33,200 nt of DNA from Acetobacterium sp. (GTDB lineage: Bacteria > Bacillota > Clostridia > Eubacteriales > Eubacteriaceae). A program made the translations under genes and the position numbers. Of this stretch, positions 26,338 through 33,200 are shown piece after piece. Position 1 is the stretch's first letter, and each line of letters starts with the position of its first letter. Where the stretch lies: NCBI RefSeq assembly GCF_030652775.1, contig NZ_JAUSPS010000017.1, positions 1-33,200 on the forward strand, written 5' to 3'. The notes beneath the pieces are model-generated. The model was not told the origin of the DNA, searched no databases, and was given only the letters and a program-made list of their open reading frames with translations.

Positions 26338-27327
26338 TTAATACACTAAAATTTTCACCAATTCTCTGGCTGTCATACCTGAAATGAAGTCGTTTACTCT
26401 AGTGTAGCAGAGGACTTCCAATAATTGTGATTCTTTTAGTGTCTTTCCTTTTAAAAATTTTTCCAATTGGTGAATACTCTGCGCTCCTGAGAATTCACCG
26501 GTAATGAAAATCGAATCGATGACTCCCTGCTGTAAAACATTCATCGAAACGCTCAGATGACCGCCTTGAAAACTCCGGGTTTTTTGCACTTCATAGCGTG
26601 GCGACTTACCGTAATTCCAATCCCATGTCGAATATTTTTTTTCCTGTAGTTGCTTGATCGCTTCAAAATCTTTCTCAGTCAAACGAAACGGAAATGGATC
26701 ATTCTTTTTTATAATGCTGGTCATCAAACAATTACGAAATTGCTCCATAGTGATTGGTTGAGGTAAATGATCAACGATATTGGTAATGTGGCTGCTCACT
26801 GACTTAACACCTTTAGCTTCAATTTTGTCCTCATTAACCATCAATGCTTGCCGTAAAAAATCTAAATCTGAATTAAATAGCAGTATTCCATGGTGCAATG
26901 CCCGGCCTTTTTTTACTGTCTGAGCCGTGCCAGAAAATTTACGTCCTGCAATGACCAGGTCGTTGCGATCATTACACTGCGCTTTGACCCCGAAATGATC
27001 AAGGGCACGAATGATCGGAAGGGCAAATTGCGAAAAGTCAACCATTTTACCATTTTTGCAGTTCTGAATAAACGAATAGTTTAAATTTCCCAAATCATGA
27101 TAAACCGTACCACCGCCGGTATTACGCCGCGCCACCCTGGTATTTTTTTCCCTGATAAAATCGATATTGATTTCTCTGACAGGGTTCTGATTTCGGCCAA
27201 TCACTATCGCGTTGTCATTTTGCCATAGCATGAAAAACGGCTCGCGCAATTCAACATTGGAAAAGATATGTTCTTCCAATGCCAGGTTAAAATATGGATC
27301 TGTCGATTCACTGTAATAAAAGAGCAT
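26338..27327 (-). CDS. lplA: Lipoate-protein ligase A
   Basis: Attaches lipoate (via lipoyl-AMP) to the lipoyl-lysine of E2 proteins. The 329 residues are the standard two-domain LplA size. Motifs are RRNTGGGTVYHDLGNLNYSF at 67-86 and the catalytic lysine region DLVIAGRKFSGTAQ with Lys130. The C-terminal accessory domain (residues ~250-329) is present. It comes directly after the E3 gene of the aco-like set, with a hairpin in the 105-base gap, so it most likely modifies Lys43 of the E2 subunit encoded upstream. This implies use of scavenged lipoate; no lipA/lipB is seen in the window. Confidence 0.95.
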   Translation of the reverse strand: MLFYYSESTDPYFNLALEEHIFSNVELREPFFMLWQNDNAIVIGRNQNPVREINIDFIREKNTRVARRNTGGGTVYHDLGNLNYSFIQNCKNGKMVDFSQFALPIIRALDHFGVKAQCNDRNDLVIAGRKFSGTAQTVKKGRALHHGILLFNSDLDFLRQALMVNEDKIEAKGVKSVSSHITNIVDHLPQPITMEQFRNCLMTSIIKKNDPFPFRLTEKDFEAIKQLQEKKYSTWDWNYGKSPRYEVQKTRSFQGGHLSVSMNVLQQGVIDSIFITGEFSGAQSIHQLEKFLKGKTLKESQLLEVLCYTRVNDFISGMTARELVKILVY

Positions 27328-27371
27328 AATCAGCCCACCCCATTCGTTTCAAACCTTTGTTACTGATGAAT

Positions 27372-27399
27372 ATTGCATGCCCTTTTGAGGCACTGCAAT
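27372..27399 (-). other. Hairpin between acoL-like gene and lplA
   Basis: ATTGCATGCC (27372-27381) pairs with GGCA-(C)-TGCAAT (27389-27399, one bulge). No T-run follows. It is probably an intercistronic RNA structure that could tune lplA relative to the dehydrogenase genes. Confidence 0.45.
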
Positions 27400-27432
27400 A
27401 CTCACTTTCTACTAAATTGTCGTCATCCTTAA

Positions 27433-28833
27433 TTAAATATGAATAGCCTGTCCCACCACCGCATGCGCTGCTTCCATCATTGCTTCTGATACCGATGGGT
27501 GAGGATGCACAACCTGGGCAATGTCTGCTGCGGTAAATTCAAGATCAATATAAGCGGTTGCGGCACTGATTAATTCCGTCACGTGGGCTCCGACAAGATG
27601 GGTTCCCAATATCTCACCGTATTTTTTGTCGGCAACAATCTTTACAAAACCCGTTGTTTCATTCATTGCTACTGATTTTCCATTTGCTGCCAACGGGAAT
27701 GTCCCCACCTTGACATCGTAGCCCGCTTCTCTGGCCTGTTCTTCGGTTAATCCAACACTGGCTACTTCGGGATAGGTATAGGTACATCTTGGCATATTTG
27801 AATAATTAAATTGTTTGACTGGTTTTCCCAGAATTGCGTGAACAGCCGCCAATGCCTGAGCTGACGCAACATGAGCCAGAGCCAATTTTCCCGTCATATC
27901 GCCAATGGCATAGATAGTCGGGCAGGTTGTCTGTAAATGATCATCTACCTGAACTAATCCCCGCTCGGTCAGTTTCACGCCTGCTGCTTCCAGGCCGATA
28001 TTCTCAACATTAGCCCGAACCCCAGCCGAAACAAGAATTTTATCACATGGGATTGACTCGGTTTTTCCTTTTTTCTCGATAACAAGGTTGAAACCATTTC
28101 CTTCAGCAGCTACAGAAATAACTTTACTGTCAACTTTTACTTTGATATCACGTTTTTTGAACGCTCGCTGAATTTCTTTTGAAACATCAGCATCTTCGTT
28201 TGGCAAAACCCGGGGCAACATTTCAACAACGGTTACCTCTGCGCCATAACTGGCCCAGATACTGGCAAATTCCATACCGATCGCCCCCGCTCCGACGACC
28301 ACAAATCGCTCTTCCGGTTTGACTTCGGTCAATTCAAGGGCTTCTCGCGAGGTCATAATGTTAGGATTACTGTAATCAAATTGGGGGATTTTAAAGGCAT
28401 GCGCTCCGGTCGCAAGAATGATATTTTTTGTTTCAAAAATCTCACCAGTCGGCATCACTTTCACCCTGTTTCCACTGATCAAACTTCCTTCACCTGGTAT
28501 CACCGTCACGTTGTTTTTTTTCATCAAACTTTTAATGCCCATGGTCAGTTTGCCACTAACTTCCCGACTGCGTTTCTGAGCCACTGAATAATCAGCTTTT
28601 ATTTCATTGGTATTCAGATTGATTCCATATTTATGAGCTTCTTTTACCGTCCGGAGGATTTCAGCGTTTTGAACCAGCGCTTTTGTCGGTATGCAGCCCC
28701 AGTTTAAACAAACCCCTCCCAGATCGGCTTTTTCAACGAGTGCGGTGTGAAGGCCATGCTGGGCAGCATAAATTGCTGCCACATACCCCCCCGGACCGCC
28801 GCCGATAACAATTAGATCAAATTTATTCATCAT
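27433..28833 (-). CDS. acoL: Dihydrolipoamide dehydrogenase (E3)
   Basis: Reoxidises the dihydrolipoyl arm of the E2 subunit and reduces NAD. It has 466 residues. FAD motif IVIGGGPGGYVAAIYA, the redox disulfide GGVCLNWGCIPTKA (Cys42, Cys47), NAD motif VVVGAGAIGMEFASI, and C-terminal HPHPSVSE with His445 and Glu450 for the dimer-interface active site are all present. ACAGGAG precedes the ATG. It is the fourth gene of an E1alpha-E1beta-E2-E3 set. The acoL name follows that order; sequence alone cannot exclude service to other lipoyl proteins such as glycine cleavage. Confidence 0.93.
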   Translation of the reverse strand: MMNKFDLIVIGGGPGGYVAAIYAAQHGLHTALVEKADLGGVCLNWGCIPTKALVQNAEILRTVKEAHKYGINLNTNEIKADYSVAQKRSREVSGKLTMGIKSLMKKNNVTVIPGEGSLISGNRVKVMPTGEIFETKNIILATGAHAFKIPQFDYSNPNIMTSREALELTEVKPEERFVVVGAGAIGMEFASIWASYGAEVTVVEMLPRVLPNEDADVSKEIQRAFKKRDIKVKVDSKVISVAAEGNGFNLVIEKKGKTESIPCDKILVSAGVRANVENIGLEAAGVKLTERGLVQVDDHLQTTCPTIYAIGDMTGKLALAHVASAQALAAVHAILGKPVKQFNYSNMPRCTYTYPEVASVGLTEEQAREAGYDVKVGTFPLAANGKSVAMNETTGFVKIVADKKYGEILGTHLVGAHVTELISAATAYIDLEFTAADIAQVVHPHPSVSEAMMEAAHAVVGQAIHI

Positions 28834-28892
28834 TTATCTCCTGTTATGAATCATGCATCAAGTTTAGCTCGCCCTGAACCGCTTACGGTTGT

Positions 28893-30131
28893 CTACATTA
28901 AGATTTTCATCGGGTCTTCTAACAGTTTTCCAATATAGGATACAAACTGTGCAGCATAATCCCCATCAACAATACGGTGATCAAAACTCAAAGTAATATT
29001 CATCATTGGACGGATGACGATTTCATCATCAATGACAACGGCTGACTTAATCGTTGCTGCTAACGCCAGAATCCCACATTCAGGCGGGTTGATCACTGCC
29101 CGAAAACTCGAAATTCCACGAGCACCGAGATTACTGATCGTAAACGTTCCCCCCGATAAGTCCCCTTGACTATTCGCTTGTTCTTTGGTACGGCTGACCA
29201 GGCCAGCAAATTCTTTTGCCAGTTCAACCACCCCTTTAGCGGCAACATTTTTAAGAACCGGCACCATCAAGCCTCGATCGGTGTTAACCGCAACGCCAAT
29301 GTTGATGTCTTCCATTTCGTAAATTTCCGTGCCATCGGCGGCCAGCTGTGTGTTCATCAAGGGGTATTCCTGTAAAGCCCGAGAACAGGCTTTGGCCACC
29401 ATCTCATTGAAACCGACCTTGATATCGGCGATTTCATTCACCCGTTTGCGCCACTCAATGGCTTTGCTCATATCAACTGCCACCGTAAGGGCTGCCCATG
29501 GTTTTGTTACCACACTTTCAGTCAGCCGATTACCAATCTTTCGGCGCATGCCGTCATAAGGAGTTATTTTTCTGATTCCAGTTGCCGGCGCAACCGTTGT
29601 TGCCACTACATCTGGCATGGTAATTGTTGGCGACTCTGAAATAACTTCTGGTTCATTTTCGTAAGCAAGAATATCAGACTTTGTGACACGGATCCCCGTA
29701 TATTTAACTTTAGCCAGATTGATCCCCAAATCTTTGGCCATCTTTTTAGCCAATGGTGAAACCGGAACCCGGCCTGTTGAGGCTGTTTCTGTCACTTCAG
29801 CTGATTGAGTCGGTGTAACCGTCACCGTTTCTGTTGGTGCTGCCACAGCTCCGCCGCCACTAATTTCAGCGAGTAGACTATCAATATTTTCACCGGGAGC
29901 ACCGACAATTGCCAGTGGTTTATGGCATTCGACGTTATCGCCCACTTGGGCAATAATTTTTAAAACGGTGCCCGTCTGATCGGCCGGAATGTCCTGAACG
30001 TCTTTATCTGTTTCTGCAGCCAGAGCCATTTCACCGAATTTAACTTCGTCACCCTCGTTTACATACCATTCCGTGACCGTACCGTCAGTCATGTTAACGC
30101 CGATCTTTGGCATATTCATTAATTTTGCCAT
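28893..30131 (-). CDS. acoC: Dihydrolipoamide acyltransferase (E2) of the aco-like complex
   Basis: The 412-residue core subunit that takes the acyl group from E1 on a lipoyl arm and moves it to CoA. I start at ATG 30131 after GAAGGAG; the GTG further upstream overlaps that site. The lipoyl domain (1-80) has ETDKDVQDI with lipoyl-Lys43. A Thr/Val/Pro-rich linker follows (about 85-125), then a peripheral subunit-binding domain (VSPLAKKMAKDLGINLAKV). The catalytic domain ends in DHRIVDGDYAAQF with His385 and Asp389. The binding domain ends YTGIRVTKSD, lacking the usual Gly-x-Gly-Arg-Ile turn. The chemistry of the acyl group (acetyl or other) is set by E1, not visible here. Confidence 0.92.
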   Translation of the reverse strand: MAKLMNMPKIGVNMTDGTVTEWYVNEGDEVKFGEMALAAETDKDVQDIPADQTGTVLKIIAQVGDNVECHKPLAIVGAPGENIDSLLAEISGGGAVAAPTETVTVTPTQSAEVTETASTGRVPVSPLAKKMAKDLGINLAKVKYTGIRVTKSDILAYENEPEVISESPTITMPDVVATTVAPATGIRKITPYDGMRRKIGNRLTESVVTKPWAALTVAVDMSKAIEWRKRVNEIADIKVGFNEMVAKACSRALQEYPLMNTQLAADGTEIYEMEDINIGVAVNTDRGLMVPVLKNVAAKGVVELAKEFAGLVSRTKEQANSQGDLSGGTFTISNLGARGISSFRAVINPPECGILALAATIKSAVVIDDEIVIRPMMNITLSFDHRIVDGDYAAQFVSYIGKLLEDPMKILM

Positions 30132-30151
30132 AATAAACACTCCTTCACAAT

Positions 30152-31126
30152 TTATTCAAATGTTTTCCGTACTGCTGCGATAATATCTTCTTTTTTAGGT
30201 GTGCACATCGCTTCCAGACCTTCATTGTATGCTACTGGAGAGTTCTTGCTGCCAAGACGCTGAGGTGGTGCATCCAATAAATCAAAGCCACGGTCAATGA
30301 TTTCACCGACAATTTCGCCAGCAATCGATCCGCGAAGTGGTGCTTCGGTCACAACAACAACACGACTTGTCTTCTTGATCGATTCCATCACGGTATCATA
30401 ATCCAATGGCAACAGCGACCGCAAATCAATGACTTCACAACTGATTCCATCTTTTTCTAATTCTTTGGCAGCTGCTTCTGCCACATAGGTCATATAGGAA
30501 TAGGCCACAATCGTGCAATCGGTTCCCGTTTTGCGAATTGCTGCTTTTCCGATTGGAACCAGATATTCACCATCTGGAACTTCACCTTTTACTGAATAAT
30601 TACGTTTATGTTCAAAGCAGATAACCGGTCCGTTATCACGAATGGCCGATTTAAGCATCCCCTTCATATCGTAGGGGGTAGACGGCGTTATGACCTTTAA
30701 GCCCGGTACATGGACAAACCAGTTTTCGTTGTTCTGTGAATGCTGAGCAGCGACGCCACCACCGACACCAAAAGGCGCCCGGATAACAATCGGCACGTTT
30801 GCCTGTCCACCGAACATATAACATGTTTTTGCCGCCGTGTTGACAATGTTATCCATTGGCAACGTGATCCAGTCAGCATATAATATTTCAACTAACGGAC
30901 GCATCCCGGCAATCGCCGCGCCAACACCAAGACCCGTGAATGCGGCTTCTGAAATGGGGGTATCGATGACCCGTTTTTCGCCGTATTCATTCATTAGACC
31001 TTTTGTTATACCAAATGGATTTCCGCGCAGTCCTACATCGCAACCCATGATAAATACGTTTTCATCCAGGGCCATTTCTTCCCTTAATGCCTGGGTAATG
31101 GATTCTCTAAGTGTAATGATTGACAT
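30152..31126 (-). CDS. acoB: TPP-dependent dehydrogenase E1 beta subunit, AcoB-like
   Basis: The 324-residue beta subunit of an alpha2beta2 thiamine-diphosphate E1. Features are a transketolase-like pyrimidine domain with DTPISEAAFTGLGVGAA, MDNIVNTAAKTCYMFGGQ, and AAQHSQ...HVPGLKVITPSTPYD, then a C-terminal domain with EVIDLRSLLPLD. MFGGQ, AAQHSQ and the EHKR..KGEVPDGEY region resemble acetoin dehydrogenase AcoB more than pyruvate dehydrogenase. GCDVGLRGNPFGIT replaces the usual GEDVG..GG motif: the conserved Glu is Cys22-type here (GCDVG). It follows the alpha subunit by 52 bases with AGGAGAT as ribosome site. The substrate is probably an acetoin-like hydroxyketone or a relative. Confidence 0.9.
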   Translation of the reverse strand: MSIITLRESITQALREEMALDENVFIMGCDVGLRGNPFGITKGLMNEYGEKRVIDTPISEAAFTGLGVGAAIAGMRPLVEILYADWITLPMDNIVNTAAKTCYMFGGQANVPIVIRAPFGVGGGVAAQHSQNNENWFVHVPGLKVITPSTPYDMKGMLKSAIRDNGPVICFEHKRNYSVKGEVPDGEYLVPIGKAAIRKTGTDCTIVAYSYMTYVAEAAAKELEKDGISCEVIDLRSLLPLDYDTVMESIKKTSRVVVVTEAPLRGSIAGEIVGEIIDRGFDLLDAPPQRLGSKNSPVAYNEGLEAMCTPKKEDIIAAVRKTFE

Positions 31127-31178
31127 AATCTTTATCTCCTAATCTTCGTTTTAATAAGCTCACTAATTAATATAGTGT

Positions 31179-32228
31179 CTACTTGATAACTTCGCCATCT
31201 GTGTAAATGTAATCATAGAACGTATCAGGAGAGGGTTCATGGCATTGCGTATCTGCGTATTCGATGGACGCCTCGACCTTTTTCATTGCTTCTGCTTCAA
31301 TCGCTTCCAATTCTTCCGGTGTGGCAAGCTTGTTTTCAACCATAAATTCGCCCATTCGTTTAATTGGTTCAATTTCCCAGTATTTATCACATACTGACAT
31401 ATCACGGTACCAGCTATCATCGGTTGCGTGATGTCCCAGCATTCGCATCGTTTTACATTCGATAAAGGTCGGCCCTTCGCCAGCGCGGGCACGCTCAATG
31501 GCAGCTTTTGCGGTTTCCCATATCTGATAAATATTATAACCATCACAGCGATAGCTGGGAATGCCAAAGCCTGTGCCCCGTTTGTAAAGATCGGGTTCAC
31601 CGGTTATCCGGGCATAATCGGTGGCAATTGCCCATTGGTTGTTTTCGCAGACAAAAATCACCGGGAGTTTCCAGGCCGCGGCCATGTTCATCGACTCCGA
31701 AACGGAACCGGCATTGGCACCGCCATCGCCAAAGAACACAACGGTTACATCATCCGTTCCTTTGATCCAACTTTTTAAAGCGCTGCCAACTGCTGGTGCT
31801 ACTGCCGCTCCAACAATACCACTGGCACCAAGCATCCCAATGCTCATATCGCTGATGTGCATTGAACCACCACGACCCTTGTTATAACCTTCTTCTTTGC
31901 CAAACAATTCAGCCATCATCTTATTGATATTGCCACCTTTAGCAATTAAATGACCGTGGCCACGATGGGTAGAACCAACATAGTCTTCTTTTTTCAATTG
32001 CGTAATAATAGCGGTTGCAATCGCTTCCTCAGTAATATAAGGATGATAGTATCCGTGAACCTTATTCGCCATCCAAAGTGGCTTCACTGCTTCCTCAAAC
32101 TTACGCATGAGCCACATGATACTATACATTCTGATTTGCTCTTCGCGATCCAGTCCTTCTGGACTATACATTTCTGCATAAGCATCAAATTCTTTTTTGA
32201 GTTCTTCAATACATTTGGAATCTTTCAT
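31179..32228 (-). CDS. acoA: TPP-dependent dehydrogenase E1 alpha subunit, divergent AcoA-like
   Basis: The 349-residue alpha subunit that binds thiamine diphosphate (GDGGANAGS at 167-175 to ENN at 195-197). It has the AcoA-like segment STHRGHGHLIAKG at 86-98, but two regions are unusual. HGYYHPYITEEA (58-69) stands where acetoin and pyruvate E1 proteins have G-F-x-H-L-Y-x-G-[EQ]-E-A, with Pro63 for Leu and Thr66 for Gly. GHHATDDSWYR (265-275) resembles branched-chain 2-oxoacid E1 rather than AcoA. GMLGASGIVG has Ser for the usual Asn. So acetoin is the nearest guess, not a proven substrate. CGAGGAGAA precedes the start. It lies 82 bases after the aldolase copy 2 stop. Confidence 0.88.
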   Translation of the reverse strand: MKDSKCIEELKKEFDAYAEMYSPEGLDREEQIRMYSIMWLMRKFEEAVKPLWMANKVHGYYHPYITEEAIATAIITQLKKEDYVGSTHRGHGHLIAKGGNINKMMAELFGKEEGYNKGRGGSMHISDMSIGMLGASGIVGAAVAPAVGSALKSWIKGTDDVTVVFFGDGGANAGSVSESMNMAAAWKLPVIFVCENNQWAIATDYARITGEPDLYKRGTGFGIPSYRCDGYNIYQIWETAKAAIERARAGEGPTFIECKTMRMLGHHATDDSWYRDMSVCDKYWEIEPIKRMGEFMVENKLATPEELEAIEAEAMKKVEASIEYADTQCHEPSPDTFYDYIYTDGEVIK

Positions 32229-32310
32229 TATTGTTCTCCTCGTATTTTAATCATCGTTCACCAGTTTAATCATCAATAACTTGGCAGCCGACTTTATTTT
32301 ATTAATTCTG

Positions 32311-33159
32311 TTAGTCCCTCAGACTAAAGAATTGGATGTGTTGCTTCACTACTTTTTTCAATCCTTCTTTGGTAAAGGCATCCAGTTTAAGTGGATCATT
32401 CTGGTCAGGATTCATTTTTGTGTAGGTTACCATCCCCTGACAATATGCAATTTTAATTGCCGTTGAAATATTAACCTTTGAAGCCCCTAACGCAATCAGT
32501 TTATGAAACATCTCATCGGTTAATCCGGTACCGCCATGAAGCACCAATGGGCAAGATGAAAATTGATTGATTTCTTCAAATAGATCATAATCGATATTGA
32601 TTTCACCGGTGTAAACGCCGTGAGCCGTTCCCACGGCTGGTGCGAAAGCATCGATTCCGGTTTCTTTTAAATAAATATGGCAATCTTCCGGCCGTGCATG
32701 GGCAGAATTTCCGGCTATTACCACAATATCATCTTCAACGCCGACAATAGCACCCAATTCACCTTCAACTGTCACCTTTTTATTTTTTGCGTATGTTACA
32801 ATTTCTTTGGTGTTTTTAATATTTTCTTCCAAAGTCAACTGCGAACCGTCATACATCACCGATGACCAACCACCATCAATGCAGGCTTTTGTAAATTCGA
32901 CATCTGTCGAATGATCCAGATGGATCGCCACGTTCACCGTTGCATGATCAGCGATTGGTTTTAAAAAACTCATCATTTCTTTGATCCCAAAAGCTTTTAC
33001 CGTTTTTACCGATGTTTGAATGATAATCGGTTGTCCAAGTTCCTCTGCCGCTTCAACAGCAGCCTTCGCAGTAAGGTAATTGACGATATTAAACGCCCCG
33101 ACTGCATAATGATTCTTTCTTGCGTCGCCAAGAATTGCTTCCATATTCACATAACTCAT
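32311..33159 (-). CDS. Class II ketose-bisphosphate aldolase, copy 2
   Basis: A 282-residue zinc aldolase and paralogue of the gene at 20499-21347; I counted 49 differing positions, about 83% identity. Asp82, His83, His180 and His208 are all kept. Differences cluster away from the motifs: residues ~108-130, 148-162 and the C-terminal 40 (MVTYTKMNPDQ, QHIQFFSLRD). I start at ATG 33159 after GAGGTGATG; the upstream GTG lies in the ribosome site. It is the first right-hand-operon gene wholly within the window, ahead of the aco-like genes. Upstream, at 33193-33200, the edge shows half of the inverted repeat seen before copy 1. Confidence 0.9.
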   Translation of the reverse strand: MSYVNMEAILGDARKNHYAVGAFNIVNYLTAKAAVEAAEELGQPIIIQTSVKTVKAFGIKEMMSFLKPIADHATVNVAIHLDHSTDVEFTKACIDGGWSSVMYDGSQLTLEENIKNTKEIVTYAKNKKVTVEGELGAIVGVEDDIVVIAGNSAHARPEDCHIYLKETGIDAFAPAVGTAHGVYTGEINIDYDLFEEINQFSSCPLVLHGGTGLTDEMFHKLIALGASKVNISTAIKIAYCQGMVTYTKMNPDQNDPLKLDAFTKEGLKKVVKQHIQFFSLRD

Positions 33160-33192
33160 GATCATCACCTCTTTTCAAATAAATTTTCACGA

Positions 33193-33200
33193 CATCATAC
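33193..33200. promoter_or_regulatory. Half operator (CATCATAC) cut by the window edge
   Basis: CATCATAC on the plus strand (GTATGATG on the minus) equals half of the perfect inverted repeat at 21371-21398. It lies 33 bases before aldolase copy 2, against 27 before copy 1. The other half would lie beyond the window. Confidence 0.4.

Overview
The window looks like a chromosomal segment of an anaerobic, acetogen-like Firmicute. Acetobacterium or a close Eubacteriaceae relative is my best guess, and it is an inference from gene content and style, not from a marker gene. The clues are a clostridial dnaE-pfkA-pyk block, GlpP antitermination control of glycerol genes, GlpABC-type glycerol-3-phosphate dehydrogenases whose third subunit is a small cysteine-rich DUF1667 protein, and an acetoin-dehydrogenase-like complex with its own lipoate ligase. 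I saw no IS element, prophage, CRISPR array, tRNA or rRNA.

Layout. 1-2042 (+): the 3' part of a membrane-type sensor histidine kinase, then an overlapping TolB-like lipoprotein, closed by a bidirectional terminator. 2110-8567 (-): dnaE, pfkA and pyk, i.e. replicative polymerase plus two key glycolytic kinases. 8834-14532 (+): glycerol cluster 1. It holds glpK1 behind a strong promoter and a long leader, glpP (antiterminator), and glpA1-glpB1-DUF1667. Two leaders, before glpK1 and before glpA1, carry the same 14-nt box on the 5' arm of an intrinsic terminator and are the likely GlpP targets. 14723-18578 (+): a four-gene surface-glycan acetylation cassette (SGNH esterase, DUF4358 lipoprotein, MBOAT acyltransferase, DHHW/AlgJ-like protein). 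18645-33159 (-): a large, apparently co-oriented catabolic set ending in a GntR/UTRA regulator. In transcription order it is aldolase copy 2, AcoA-, AcoB-, AcoC- and AcoL-like subunits, lipoate-protein ligase, glycerol-kinase paralogue GlpK2, GlpA2, GlpB2, DUF1667, aldolase copy 1, PHP phosphoesterase and GntR. It probably starts to the right of the window.

How it fits together. Cluster 1 is ordinary glycerol use: glycerol to glycerol-3-phosphate (GlpK1), then to DHAP (GlpABC), sensed by GlpP and fed into PfkA/Pyk-level glycolysis. The right-hand operon repeats the kinase and dehydrogenase but not the GlpP leader. It adds two near-identical class II aldolases, a PHP phosphatase candidate and a thiamine-diphosphate/lipoyl dehydrogenase complex. 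GlpK2 has Val where glycerol kinases have the glycerol-contacting Phe, and the E1-alpha subunit departs from the acetoin and pyruvate consensus at a conserved motif. My best candidate for something undescribed is therefore that this operon degrades a glycerol-like polyol or ketose (substrate unknown), joining kinase, flavoprotein oxidation, aldol cleavage and TPP-dependent acyl-CoA release under GntR control. The function is inferred. The sequence differences and operon layout are seen directly.
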